Positions 1-8,696 are shown, counted from the stretch's first letter. The stretch: DNA of 54,445 nt from an uncultured Allobaculum sp. (GCA_910579655.1 CAJTVE010000014.1:1-54445); one strand, 5' to 3'. Notes: a model not told the origin generated them from the letters alone. Made by a program: numbers and translations.

Positions 1-403
1 TCACCTTCTCAAAGAGGCTTTTCTTGGTAAAAACCTCTCTGAAGACGGCTGTCAGACCTACTTTTTCCATAAACTCTAAAAGAAGGTAAACATCACCAAA
101 AATCGAATGGACTTTTGGTTCAGGGAAGTTTTGATTGCCCTGAAGTCTTGAATCAGAGCACTCAATTTCTTGAAATGTATCCGATAAAGAACAATACTCA
201 ACCATTCCCCGCGTCGGGGATAAGAAAATGCCAGTCTTCTTATCCTCTGATAAATAAAGGACTTTTCCTAGCTTTTCTCGGACATGCTTTTTGGAATGGC
301 CTTTCGATCCGGCAATATACTCAGAATCAATAATGGCTGCAGTGCCACTGATGATTTGACCAGAAGTGTCTCTAATAACCTTTTGTGCTTTGATATAGGG
401 CAT
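1..403 (-). CDS. IS1634-like transposase, N-terminal part (runs off left edge)
   Basis: An open frame of 134 codons starts with ATG at 403 (protein begins MPYIKAQKVIRDTSG) and is still open at base 1, so the C-terminal catalytic part lies outside the window. The start resembles the N-terminus of IS1634/IS4-type DDE transposases common in Bacillota: a short basic beta-rich head followed by a serine/lysine-rich stretch (GSKGHSKKHVREKLGK). No catalytic residue can be seen here because the DDE domain is missing from the window. The gene points away from the fragment at 549-1004, which belongs to the same family, so two copies meet in this interval. Family assignment is from recalled sequence character, not a search. 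Confidence 0.65.
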   Translation of the reverse strand, partial: MPYIKAQKVIRDTSGQIISGTAAIIDSEYIAGSKGHSKKHVREKLGKVLYLSEDKKTGIFLSPTRGMVEYCSLSDTFQEIECSDSRLQGNQNFPEPKVHSIFGDVYLLLEFMEKVGLTAVFREVFTKKSLFEKV

Positions 404-418
404 AAAATAGGACCTCAC

Positions 419-450
419 TAATATAGAGTCCTAGGTAGGACCCTATATTA
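419..450. repeat. 32-bp near-perfect palindrome at IS end
   Basis: The arms TAATATAGAGTCCTA (419-433) and TAGGACCCTATATTA (436-450) are reverse complements except for one base and are separated by GG. It lies just upstream of the leftward transposase start and could be an IS terminal or regulatory palindrome. The 11-mer ATAGAGTCCTA inside it recurs at 530-540, exactly where the second transposase fragment loses its reading frame, suggesting that 530-540 marks an insertion boundary. Confidence 0.6.
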
Positions 451-533
451 GTATAGGTTTCTGATCAGTAGATACCATCTATATACTTAATCTAAAGCAA
501 ACTTGACACCTCACTCATTAGTTGAATCAATAG

Positions 534-1004
534 AGTCCTACTTTTTCGTTGATCTTAGGTTTATTTGGTACTCTCTGGTTTGAGACCGATCTGGATCTGG
601 AACCAGAACAGGTATACAAGCTCGGAACCTGGCAGCCAAAGATTGTTACTGTGCTCAATTCTTATCAAAGCTCACTGGGATTTGATGACCGGCGGATGCC
701 TGATGACTTTTCTGTCCGCGGTGGTGAGCTGATCGATTTTGTCAGTTCTGTTCTTACTTTCAGGCTGCTTCATTTGTTCGCAAGGAAGAAAATCCTGAAT
801 TTCAATACCTATCAGGAAGTCATGACAAGTCTTGCAAAGGCCCAGAAAGCCAGCATCAACAATGGAGAATGGCAGCTTGTCAAAATCGGAAAAAGACAGC
901 AGGAACTTCTGCAGAAACTTGGTCTTCTTGATGTAAGGACAGCTCCAGCTGCAAGAAAAAGGGGACGCCCGCGAAAGAATTCGGACGGGGGTTCCTCCAA
1001 ATGA
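534..1004 (+). pseudogene. IS1634-like transposase, C-terminal remnant
   Basis: A frame open from about 534 to a stop at 1004 encodes the C-terminal end typical of IS1634-type transposases: LGFDDRRMPDDFSVRGGELI, then a hydrophobic block (DFVSSVLTFRLL), a helix with QEVMTSLAKAQKASI, and a short basic RKRGRPRKN tail. An in-frame stop at 531-533 and the 11-base repeat at 530-540 coincide with the point where homology should continue upstream, so the N-terminal two thirds are missing. It was probably cut by insertion of the left-hand element. No credible ribosome binding site or ATG is present; the only early start is TTG at 549. Treat as a decayed gene. Confidence 0.65.
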
Positions 1005-1075
1005 GTCTGCAAGTGGCTCTTATCACCTCCTCCTGACTGAAACTGGATTGCCCGTATAGAATCTGTATAGAGCGC

Positions 1076-1089
1076 GTATACGCGTATAC
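1076..1089. repeat. 14-bp perfect palindrome
   Basis: GTATACGCGTATAC is self-complementary and is preceded by two related pieces (GTATAGAATCTGTATAG, 1053-1069). It lies 70 bases after the transposase remnant, so it could be part of that element's right end. No function is otherwise visible. Confidence 0.4.
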
Positions 1090-1227
1090 CGGATGACAAT
1101 TCTTGGAAAACGAAGAAACGAAAAGCTGCAACAAGTTCCTCCTTCCATTAGGAGAGAAGCTTGCTGCAGCTTTGTTGCATTCTGGGATTGCGTATCTATA
1201 TTTTATGATTTTATGGTTTGTTTCAGA

Positions 1228-2097
1228 TCAGTTCGAGAAATATTTTTCCTTAATGATCTCAACGGGCATATCCTGGCCGGTCCAGAGCTTGAAAGAAGCC
1301 GCTCCCTGGTAGAGAAGCATGTACATGCCATTGGCTGTTTTGCAGCCGGCTTCGCGGGCATCTTTGAGCAGTTTTGTTTCCTGTGGGTTGTAGATGACAT
1401 CGAAAACAAACAGGTCCGGGCGAAGCAGGGAAGTGTCGGTGATCAGAGTCGCATCCGTGTTTGGAGCCATACCGACGGAAGTTCCATTAACCAGGATGGC
1501 ACTGTTCTGGATCGCTTGGGCCAGTTCTTCTGGATGGTCAAAGTCATGAACAATGACTTTGCATTCGGTGCGATCATTGAGTTTGGCCGCAATTTCTTCC
1601 AGACGAGGAAAGAAGGCGTCACGAACGTTGAAGACATCAATCTGGTTTACGCCATCTAAAGCAGCCTGAACAAGAATGGCCGAAGCTGCACCGCCAGCTC
1701 CCAGCAGCGTCATGTTTTTGCCGATAATATCAACACCGTTTTCTTCGACAGCACGCATGAAGCCAAGGCCATCTGTGGTGTAGGCAGTCAGTTTTCCATT
1801 GTCATTGACGATAGTGTTGCAGGCAGCAGTGATTTCAGAAGCAGGGGAGACTTCATCGGCCAGTTTGCACATGATGTTTTTGCCCGGCATGGTGATGTTC
1901 CAGCCGCGGGCATGCATGCGTTTGAGTCCTTCAACAGCAGCAGGCATTTCTTCTTCAGGGACGTCAAAAGCGAGGTATTTATAGTCGAGACCTAACTGAT
2001 CGCAGGCTTCGTTATGCATGGCAGGTGAAATGGAGTGTTCAACAGGGCTGCCAAGCAGGCAGAGAAGGCCGGTATGGCCGGTAATTGGGACAGACAT
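1228..2097 (-). CDS. aroE: YdiB-type quinate/shikimate dehydrogenase, paralog 1
   Basis: NAD(P)-dependent dehydrogenase of the AroE/YdiB family (289 aa), interconverting 3-dehydroshikimate and shikimate and, in YdiB-like members, 3-dehydroquinate and quinate. The substrate serines (EHSISPAMHN), the catalytic lysine in NITMPGK and the catalytic aspartate in TTDG are all present, followed by a glycine-rich nucleotide site (LLGAGGAASA). The start MSVPITG at 2097 has AAGGAA just upstream; a longer frame reaches 2220 without support. It is the last gene of a leftward series (flavoenzyme, second dehydrogenase, mutase-kinase fusion, this gene). The MPxK form of the lysine motif and the C-terminal YNPQETKLL/MLLYQGAASF blocks match YdiB more than biosynthetic AroE. 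Which substrate it prefers cannot be read from sequence. Confidence 0.9.
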   Translation of the reverse strand: MSVPITGHTGLLCLLGSPVEHSISPAMHNEACDQLGLDYKYLAFDVPEEEMPAAVEGLKRMHARGWNITMPGKNIMCKLADEVSPASEITAACNTIVNDNGKLTAYTTDGLGFMRAVEENGVDIIGKNMTLLGAGGAASAILVQAALDGVNQIDVFNVRDAFFPRLEEIAAKLNDRTECKVIVHDFDHPEELAQAIQNSAILVNGTSVGMAPNTDATLITDTSLLRPDLFVFDVIYNPQETKLLKDAREAGCKTANGMYMLLYQGAASFKLWTGQDMPVEIIKEKYFSN

Positions 2098-2291
2098 AAT
2101 TTCCTTATTCCTTTCGGTTTTGGGCTCGGATCCCTCCAGATAGACGGACAGAGGGAGTGATGAGAGATTCATCAAAAAGAGTCGTGTATAGTTATGGTTT
2201 ACGATCTGAAACAAAATCAATCCAGGAGGACCGGTCTTGCTTCATTCTGGTTTATTTTCGTTTGGCAAGGCTTCCTGCTGGTTTTTCTGAC

Positions 2292-3131
2292 TTAAGCCTG
2301 GGCTGGCTGAGCTTCTTCTGTTTTGACTGCTTCAGCCTTCGCCTGGGCTTCTTCGCGGAATGGCTGAATCTTGGCGATGATTTCTTCGCAGATTTCGTAA
2401 GCCGACTTCCCGTCAGTGTTGATGACGATATCAGCCGCTTTCAGATAGGCTGGCTCGCGGGCTTCCATAAGTTTAGTGATATGTTCAATGGTCTTGTTGT
2501 TTTCAAGCAGCGGACGGTCGTGGCTGGCCTGGACCCGATCGAGAATTGTATCTGGAGACGCTGTTAACAAAACGACTTTACCGCTCTTTTTCATTTCATC
2601 GACATTGACCTGACGCATGGCAGCTCCGCCTCCGCAGGAGATGATCTGGTTTTTCTTATTCTCGCATTCACGAAGCAGGTTGGTTTCTTCATTGCGGAAG
2701 TATTCTTCTCCATGAAGTTCGAAGATTTCCGAGATACTCATGCCATTGCGCTGGGCGATGATTTCATCCATTTCAATGACGTCCATCGCAAAGACTTCTT
2801 TTAAGGCTGCGGAAATGGTGCTCTTGCCCACGCCCATAAAGCCGATGAGAAAGACGTTAAGGTCGAACAGTTCGTGGGACTGGATCCGTTTGGACTGGTA
2901 GAGGATCCGGTCATACACCTTCATGATGGATTTGCGGTATTGATAATCTTCAAGTTTCTTATTGAAGCTTTTCTTTTTGCGCTCTTCTTCCTGCGGCTGA
3001 ACCGTCGGAATTCCATTTTCCTGTTTGTAGTTGACCAGTTCCTGAACGATCTGACAACGCATGCGAAGCATGTCAATAATGACTTCATCGCACATATAAA
3101 GGTCATTTCTGAGTTTTTCTAGTTTATCCAT
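2292..3131 (-). CDS. aroK: Chorismate mutase-shikimate kinase fusion
   Basis: A 279-aa bifunctional protein. Residues 1-90 form an all-helical AroQ-type chorismate mutase domain (KLRNDLYMCDEVIIDMLRMR, then RKSIMKVYDRIL). Residues 92-265 form a shikimate kinase with Walker A GFMGVGKS (97-104), the substrate-binding MDEII, the FRNEETNLLRE segment and the CGGGAAM motif (166-172). It would make shikimate 3-phosphate from shikimate and ATP and prephenate from chorismate in the cytoplasm. The C-terminus ends in an Ala/Glu/Lys-rich tail (about 20 residues) without a known role. AAAGGAAAG precedes the ATG. It sits between two YdiB-type dehydrogenases; the other biosynthetic partners aroA, aroB and aroC are not in this window. 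Confidence 0.9.
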   Translation of the reverse strand: MDKLEKLRNDLYMCDEVIIDMLRMRCQIVQELVNYKQENGIPTVQPQEEERKKKSFNKKLEDYQYRKSIMKVYDRILYQSKRIQSHELFDLNVFLIGFMGVGKSTISAALKEVFAMDVIEMDEIIAQRNGMSISEIFELHGEEYFRNEETNLLRECENKKNQIISCGGGAAMRQVNVDEMKKSGKVVLLTASPDTILDRVQASHDRPLLENNKTIEHITKLMEAREPAYLKAADIVINTDGKSAYEICEEIIAKIQPFREEAQAKAEAVKTEEAQPAQA

Positions 3132-3608
3132 TCTATTTTTGCTTTCCTTTTAAATACGCGGGTTAAATACACGGGCTTCAATTAGTCCTGACTCTGAAAG
3201 ATCACGATATTTCAAGACTTTTTTAAATGGCATTCAGTGTCTGGCAAAGCAAGCCCGATATTCAAGAAGTATAACCAGCATAGACAAAGACTGTAAAGAA
3301 ATGTCGCTTCGCTTACATTTGTTTCAAGATGTTTTCAGCGGTTTCTGTTCGAAATTCCGGAATCATTTTGTCACAACGATCAGAAAACATGGAAACAAAG
3401 CGGCAAAAGCCCTAGGTTCAGACCAGGTAATCTTGGCTGAAGAAGGAGCAGAATGGCGTGAGCTGGTGATGGAAGGGCAGTTATATGTCGACAAGGTCGC
3501 AGATACACAATCAGGCTGAGAATGCTCTCAGCCTGATTGAAGTGTTCGATTGTGTGTTTTGGCAGGTTGTTGTCTAATCTGGATCGTCGTTTGATCTGGA
3601 TCGTTGCC
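3132..3608. other. Intergenic stretch, no convincing gene
   Basis: This 477-base gap between the mutase-kinase fusion and the second dehydrogenase contains one clear hairpin (3508-3539). A 72-codon plus-strand frame at 3301-3519 has no ribosome binding site and no recognisable domain. The gap suggests that the downstream mutase-kinase gene may have its own promoter, but no good leftward -35/-10 pair was found. Confidence 0.5.
3508..3539 (-). terminator. Hairpin downstream of aroE paralog 2
   Basis: The arms CAATCAGGCTGAGA and TCTCAGCCTGATTG pair perfectly (14 bp) around a 4-base loop ATGC, 70 bases after the stop of the leftward dehydrogenase gene. There is no strong U-tract on either strand, so it may be a weak terminator, an RNA-processing/stability hairpin, or a protein site. 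Confidence 0.45.
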
Positions 3609-4496
3609 TTAGATGCCTAACTGTTCTTTCATGTAGTCCACTGGAGTGGATTTGCCTGTGTAAAGTTCAATGGCAATCAGTGCCTGGAAGAGCATCATGG
3701 AAAGACCATTGTAAACCTGTTTAACGCCGGCATCACGGGCCTGTTTCATCATGACGGTTTCTCTTGGGGCATAAACAGTATCCGTTACGATCAGGTCTGG
3801 TTTGAAGAAGGAGCCATCAGGAATGTTGGACAGATCTTCAAGTGGATGCATGCCAACGCCGGTTGCATCGCAGAAAATATCGGCTGCGTGCATTTTTTCT
3901 TTGAGCAGATCGAGATCAGCCAGGTCGTGCATTTCAGCTTTGCAGTCGGTGTTTTCGTTGATGATATTTACGATTTCTTCGCCGCGTGGATAGAATTTGT
4001 CTTTGATGTTGAAGATATCGATGGATTCAAGACCATCAAGTGCACCGCGAACCGCAATCGCTGTCGCCGCACCGCCAGTACCAATCAGAACCAGCTTCAT
4101 GCCTTTGAAATCAATGCCTTCTTCTTTGATGCCCTGCCAATAGCCCATGCCATCGGTGTTGTAGCCTTTCAGATAGCCGGTCACGTTGCCGTTTTCATCA
4201 CGGGTGTTGACAACGGTGTTGATGGCACCGCAAAGACGGGCTGCATCATCGACTTCGTCAAGATACTGATGAACGACGGTTTTATTTGGCATAGAGATGT
4301 TGGATCCCAGCATTTTTAAAGCCCGGATGGATTCAACAGCAGCTTCGAGAGAATCGTTGTCCACTTCAAAAGCGAGCTGGATAACATCATCGCCGTTTTT
4401 GTCATAGGCAAGATTATGAGTGGTCGGGGACTGGGAATGGCGGATTGGGTAAGCCATCAGGCCGACAAGTTCAGTGTGTCCAGTAATGTTTGGCAT
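3609..4496 (-). CDS. aroE: YdiB-type quinate/shikimate dehydrogenase, paralog 2
   Basis: Second AroE/YdiB-family dehydrogenase (295 aa). It shares long blocks with what I recall of E. coli YdiB: GLMAYPIRHSQSP at the N-terminus, LAFEVDNDS, SMPNK with the catalytic lysine, GYNTDG with the catalytic aspartate, and LVLIGTGGAATAI as the dinucleotide site. YdiB oxidises both quinate and shikimate with NAD or NADP. The start MPNITG at 4496 is chosen because GGAGA lies 8 bases before it; the ATG at 4514 would overlap this ribosome binding site. It lies 220 bases downstream of the flavoenzyme gene on the same strand. Having two YdiB-type paralogs side by side suggests a division of labour, for example quinate versus shikimate, which is an inference. 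Confidence 0.92.
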   Translation of the reverse strand: MPNITGHTELVGLMAYPIRHSQSPTTHNLAYDKNGDDVIQLAFEVDNDSLEAAVESIRALKMLGSNISMPNKTVVHQYLDEVDDAARLCGAINTVVNTRDENGNVTGYLKGYNTDGMGYWQGIKEEGIDFKGMKLVLIGTGGAATAIAVRGALDGLESIDIFNIKDKFYPRGEEIVNIINENTDCKAEMHDLADLDLLKEKMHAADIFCDATGVGMHPLEDLSNIPDGSFFKPDLIVTDTVYAPRETVMMKQARDAGVKQVYNGLSMMLFQALIAIELYTGKSTPVDYMKEQLGI

Positions 4497-4716
4497 AGTG
4501 TTTTTCTCCTTCATAGATTTCCTGTTAGTTCAGGAAGCATGTTTGATGATTCTTAGATGGGGCTGCGCGTACATTGGCTTTGGAAGGCTGTAAAGCGCAA
4601 GCCGTATTTTCAGCTTGAATTTTCCCTGCAAGACTGCCCGGACTGATTTGAGCGAAAGCCCGGACAGCCAAGAAGGGGGATTTATTCGTTAGAGAGTAAA
4701 GATAGAACTCAGAAAA

Positions 4717-6744
4717 TTAGTGCGCAGAGATTGGGTCAAGATCGATGAATCCTTTGCTTTCAAGAACATTCAGGATTGCCCGGCCATCCATGGTTCCTTC
4801 CATGATTCTTCTTGCCCGGATGGAATCACCGATTGGATAGACGGTTACACCTTCTGGTTCGAATGCGGCTTTAACCTGATCGAGGACAGGGTTGTTGGAA
4901 CGCATGCCCAGGCAGTTGAAACCATAGTCAAATGGGATATCGATGATTTCACCATCTGGAGTTTTTACGGTGAACGCATCGGGTTTGACTTCCTGTAAAG
5001 CTGTGTTGACGTATTCTTTGACCCCGTACTGATCGAAAGTTTCGCGCATCGAGCATTTGGTGATTGGGTCAGCTAACATACCGATAGCTGGAAGCATATC
5101 GATGATTGTGCAGTGAGCACCGCGTGGAGCAAAGTATTCAACCACGTCAAGCCCAACGGATCCGCCGCCGACAACCACAACGTTTTTGCCTTCGCATTTT
5201 TCATCTGGGTATTCGCCATTGTTTACAGCGTTGATCATGCCAAAGATATCCTGAACATGACCATCAGCTACGTTTTCACGCAGACCTTTGATTGGCGGGC
5301 ATACAGGGACAGAACCCGTTGCGTTGACGATGATGTCTGGTTTGAACTGACGGATCTTGTCGACAGTTGCTTCTGTATTTAAGAACAGATACAGGTTGTC
5401 AAGACGTTTAGCCCGTTCTTCGAGGTATTTTGGGAAGTCTTTCATACGGGTCTTGCTTGGCAGATCCGAAATGAAGGTGGACAGGCCGCCAACATGGTCA
5501 TTCTTTTCAAGAACAAAGACGTTGCATCCAACTTCAGCAGCTGTGCAGGCCGCTTCAAGACCAGCGGTACCCGCACCGATGACAACGACGTTGCAGTTTT
5601 TGTTAACGTGCAGTTTCTTATACAGATCGCCTTCTGGAACGGCCGGGTTTACGGTGCATCGAATTGGACGGTTGACACCAATGCGGTTGCCGGCGCAGCC
5701 AACGTTGCAGGAAATACATTTACGGATAATGGCTTCATCGCCATTTTCGACTTTGTTGACCCAGTCCGGATCCGCAATCAGCCCACGGCCCATGCCGACG
5801 ATATCCACGTCGCCGCTTTCCAGGATTTCTTCAACAATTTTTGGATCGCGGTAGTTTCCGGCATTCATGACTGGTTTGCCGAATTTGTCTTTGACAGCTC
5901 TTGCCATGTAATGACGCCAGCCATCTGGTAAGAAGTTGGAGTCGATCTGATACTGCAGCGATGGATTCAGACCGCAGGAAACATCGTACATATCAACGAA
6001 TTCGTCGATGTATTCCAGATAGTTCAGTGTATCTTCCAGTGTGTTTCCCCCTGGAACGCGCTCTTCTGCTGAGATTCGCACGATAATGGGGAAGAATGGT
6101 CCAACACGTTTTCTGACTTCTTCAAGAACCATACGCGGAAAGCGCATGCGGTTTTCCATGGATCCGCCAAATTCATCAGTGCGTTTGTTGTAGTAAGGAG
6201 AAATGAACTGGGACAGCAGGTAGGAGTGGCCGCAATGTAATTCAACCGCATCAAATCCGATATCCTGGGCACGTTTGGCTGCATCACCGAATTTTTTAAC
6301 GGTGTGTTCGATTTCTTCGCGAGTCATTGGACGGGGAGTTTCGCCGCCGACTTTGGTTGGAATATTCGAAGAGGAAACAGTTTCCATACCGGTTCTGGCG
6401 CTGGAAGCAGAAGCTCCTGCATGGTTGATCTGGATGGCTACAGTTGTTCCGGATTTATGCAGAGTTTCAACAAGCTGATAGAAACGGGGCATGAAGCTGT
6501 CGTGGTCAATGCGGATCTGGCTGGTTCCATTGGAGCCGACTGGATATTCCACGTTGGCATTTTCCAGAATGATCAGACCGGTTCCGCCTTTGGCCCGCAG
6601 ATTATAGTAGTTCATGTGCCGGTTGCTCATTTCACCGCTGGTTTCACCATAGTTGGTGCCCATTGGAGTCATGGCAATCCGGTTTTTGATGGTCGTACGT
6701 TTGATTGTGAGTGGCTCAAAAATCTTTGGATATTCTGTTTTCAT
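4717..6744 (-). CDS. Flavin/Fe-S enoate (dienoyl-CoA) reductase-type oxidoreductase
   Basis: A 675-aa enzyme of the NADH:flavin oxidoreductase/2,4-dienoyl-CoA reductase family. Residues 6-340 are an Old Yellow Enzyme FMN barrel (AMTPMGTNY, INHAGASAS, HCGHSYLLSQFISP and TDEFGGSMENR near the active site). A [4Fe-4S] site follows: C343, C346, C350, C363 in the canonical CxxCxxxC-x12-C spacing. Then comes an FAD-binding motif (VVVIGAGTAGLEAA, 386-399) and an NAD(P) motif (NVVVVGGGSVGLD). Such enzymes reduce C=C bonds next to a carbonyl or carboxylate. Set beside quinate/shikimate dehydrogenases and AroD, 3-dehydroshikimate or shikimate (both ring enoates) are the natural candidate substrates; this is inference. 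The start MKTEYP has GGTG upstream; it follows the regulator gene after 97 bases. Confidence 0.88.
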   Translation of the reverse strand: MKTEYPKIFEPLTIKRTTIKNRIAMTPMGTNYGETSGEMSNRHMNYYNLRAKGGTGLIILENANVEYPVGSNGTSQIRIDHDSFMPRFYQLVETLHKSGTTVAIQINHAGASASSARTGMETVSSSNIPTKVGGETPRPMTREEIEHTVKKFGDAAKRAQDIGFDAVELHCGHSYLLSQFISPYYNKRTDEFGGSMENRMRFPRMVLEEVRKRVGPFFPIIVRISAEERVPGGNTLEDTLNYLEYIDEFVDMYDVSCGLNPSLQYQIDSNFLPDGWRHYMARAVKDKFGKPVMNAGNYRDPKIVEEILESGDVDIVGMGRGLIADPDWVNKVENGDEAIIRKCISCNVGCAGNRIGVNRPIRCTVNPAVPEGDLYKKLHVNKNCNVVVIGAGTAGLEAACTAAEVGCNVFVLEKNDHVGGLSTFISDLPSKTRMKDFPKYLEERAKRLDNLYLFLNTEATVDKIRQFKPDIIVNATGSVPVCPPIKGLRENVADGHVQDIFGMINAVNNGEYPDEKCEGKNVVVVGGGSVGLDVVEYFAPRGAHCTIIDMLPAIGMLADPITKCSMRETFDQYGVKEYVNTALQEVKPDAFTVKTPDGEIIDIPFDYGFNCLGMRSNNPVLDQVKAAFEPEGVTVYPIGDSIRARRIMEGTMDGRAILNVLESKGFIDLDPISAH

Positions 6745-6763
6745 GTGTTCACCTTTTCGATTT

Positions 6764-6792
6764 GTTATCGATGCGAAACAGAGTGTTCGCAA
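6764..6792 (-). promoter_or_regulatory. Candidate promoter of the flavoenzyme operon
   Basis: Reading leftward, TTGCGA (6792-6787) and GATAAC (6769-6764) are separated by 17 bases, with the ribosome binding site and ATG at 6744 just beyond. The region also carries the inverted pair TGCGAA/TTCGCA (6772-6777, 6786-6791), and a TATCAAT half-site at 6796-6802 identical to an arm of the palindrome at 8697-8723. Confidence 0.45.
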
Positions 6793-6814
6793 ATGTATCA
6801 ATCCAAAGGATGAC

Positions 6815-6841
6815 CCGCTCTTTTTGTTTGTGACGCTTCAA
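6815..6841. repeat. Shared 27-base element, copy 1
   Basis: Plus-strand sequence CCGCTCTTTTTGTTTGTGAC followed by GCTTCAA, lying directly after the LysR gene's stop and about 60-85 bases upstream of the predicted start of flavoenzyme transcription. A second copy at 8801-8828 differs by one inserted G and one substitution. Such long identity in two non-coding sites flanking one regulator suggests a regulatory element rather than chance. Confidence 0.6.
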
Positions 6842-7792
6842 TCATAAATCAAACGAATCGTAGTGAATAATATCTTTTAAGTAAACTTTTGATGTGCTGT
6901 CGCTATCAATCTGGCTGTAAGTGAGTTCTTTCATATACGCAATGAAACGTTCAACGACCGGAAGCTGTTCACGATCTTTCATCCAGAACATATAAATCTG
7001 ATGAGCCAGGTTGTAGCCTTTGATGGAATGGACATTGATGCCGACAAACTCATCCAGGGTGTCGGTGCGTGGAATTAAGGCAATGCCGAAGTTTTCACGC
7101 ACCAGCGAGAGAATCGTGTATTCATCTGGACATTCCACGACGATCTCTGGGTTGACGTTGAATTCCTCATACAATGCCAGGGTATGGATGCCCATCCAGG
7201 ACTGGCGATCATAGCCGATAATGGGATGCCTGGCATATTCTTCAATGGAAATTTCGTTCTGATCGGCTAATGGATGGTTTTTTGGAGTGATAATGACAAA
7301 TTCCTGGGTTTCAACCGGGAAGTAGTTCAGATCGGTTTTATCGGTATACCCGCCAAAGCCGACATCGAGGTTTCCGGACTCGATGCGCTTCATGATCGCC
7401 GGCGTGTGGCTTTGCCAGAAGCTGAACTTGATCGATTCATTGCCCGGCAGATCCAGAAAAGAACGGACGCGGTGAGGGATGAAGCGTCCAGCCAGCGGGA
7501 AAATGTAGCCGATGTCGATTTTGCCCCCGCCCCTGGACATTTCAATCATGCGGGACTCTACATCTCTGCAGGCATTGACGATCTGAATCGCCTTTTCATA
7601 AAAGATCCTGCCGGCTTTCGTCAGAATGACGCCGCGCCCTTTCTTGTCAAACAGACTGATTCCTAATTCTTCTTCTAAAGAAGCAATGGACCTGGACAGG
7701 GAAGGCTGGCTGACATGCACTGTTTCACTGGCGGCTCTGTAGTTTTCGAATTCTGCAACTTTGCAGAAGTATTGCAGCTGGTTTAAGGTCAT
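6842..7792 (-). CDS. LysR-family transcriptional regulator
   Basis: A 316-aa LysR-type regulator. The first 60 residues form the winged helix-turn-helix (MTLNQLQYFCKVAEFENYRAASETVHVSQPSLSRSIASLEEELG), followed by a linker helix and a two-lobe periplasmic-binding-like effector domain (IDIGYIF, NLDVGFGGYTD, ENFGIALIPRTD). AGAGG precedes the ATG. The gene lies between the leftward flavoenzyme/dehydrogenase series and the rightward MFS-aroD-TRAP genes, the usual place for a LysR regulator that controls divergent metabolic genes. The effector is probably a quinate/shikimate pathway compound by analogy with neighbourhood; this is inference. Confidence 0.93.
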   Translation of the reverse strand: MTLNQLQYFCKVAEFENYRAASETVHVSQPSLSRSIASLEEELGISLFDKKGRGVILTKAGRIFYEKAIQIVNACRDVESRMIEMSRGGGKIDIGYIFPLAGRFIPHRVRSFLDLPGNESIKFSFWQSHTPAIMKRIESGNLDVGFGGYTDKTDLNYFPVETQEFVIITPKNHPLADQNEISIEEYARHPIIGYDRQSWMGIHTLALYEEFNVNPEIVVECPDEYTILSLVRENFGIALIPRTDTLDEFVGINVHSIKGYNLAHQIYMFWMKDREQLPVVERFIAYMKELTYSQIDSDSTSKVYLKDIIHYDSFDL

Positions 7793-8012
7793 AAGAATTC
7801 CTCTTTACTTGTCTATTTCTCTTTTGCTTATCTTTTTTTGATGCCTTTTTAATATCTTCGATGCTTTTGTAGCTCACCATCTGTTCGGGCTTTTAGCTTT
7901 TAGTTTCCGGAATCCTGGTTTTTAAGATGTGTGCGTCCTTTTCTGCCTTTTACGCATTCAAAAGCAGGTGGGTCTGGGACGTCCTGATATTTCTCTTCAA
8001 AATCCATCCTTT

Positions 8013-8060
8013 ATTGGATCTGGTATTGGATCTGGTATTGGATCTGGTATTGGATCTGGA
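8013..8060. repeat. 12-bp tandem repeat, four copies
   Basis: The unit ATTGGATCTGGT is repeated four times without gaps; the last copy ends in A instead of T. It lies in non-coding DNA between divergent operons. Such a tract can vary in copy number by slippage, which would change promoter geometry only weakly because it lies about 700 bases from the rightward promoter. Confidence 0.9.
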
Positions 8061-8696
8061 GGAATTCCAAATCTATGTATCTATGTCTCTGTATTCATAC
8101 CAGATGTGCGGTCGATCTTTCGGCTGGATTCAGGCTTTGCCAAGAGCGGCCATGACCGGGCAGTTTTGGAAAAGCGTTCAGGCAGATGTTTTTCGAAGAA
8201 AGCTGCCTGAAAATCTGTCCCTTTTTGCCCAGATTGATTCAAATCAGATTCCTGAATGCTATGAGTGGCAAAAAATAGGCGATAGGGATTCTTCCTTTTC
8301 CAGTCTTACTTTCTTATTTTTTATATTCGAAATTGTTTTCAGGATCGCGAAGGAAAGAATCAAAACCCGGTTCCGGTCCGGAAAATACAGAACTTCATAC
8401 GACAGGCAAAGATACCCATCCAAATTGCAAAGAAGTTTGGACGGGTCATTGACCTGACTTTAGAGGTTAAGAAACAGACCGGTCCAGGAGTTAAAAACAT
8501 CATTTCCAAATATGGCAAGACTTGATTTTGAATCTCCAAAAGGCAAAAAACACCAGAGCAGATTTTGAAATTTATCTTCAACAATAAAACCCATAACATT
8601 CACCAAAAGTTAAATTTGCTTGTGAATTCACAAATCAGATAGTAAAAATGCATAAAACCCGTTCGTATATAAGGAAAATATAAATCAGGAATTGCC

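Noticed and set aside
3301..3519. 72-codon plus-strand frame with ordinary-looking composition
   Set aside because: No ribosome binding site, no recognisable domain, and it ends inside a hairpin; not supported as a gene.
7927..8457. 176-codon plus-strand frame, and a 93-codon frame in another phase
   Set aside because: It consists of a translated 12-bp tandem repeat (LDLV repeated) and unrecognisable sequence; no ribosome binding site; lies in a regulatory region.
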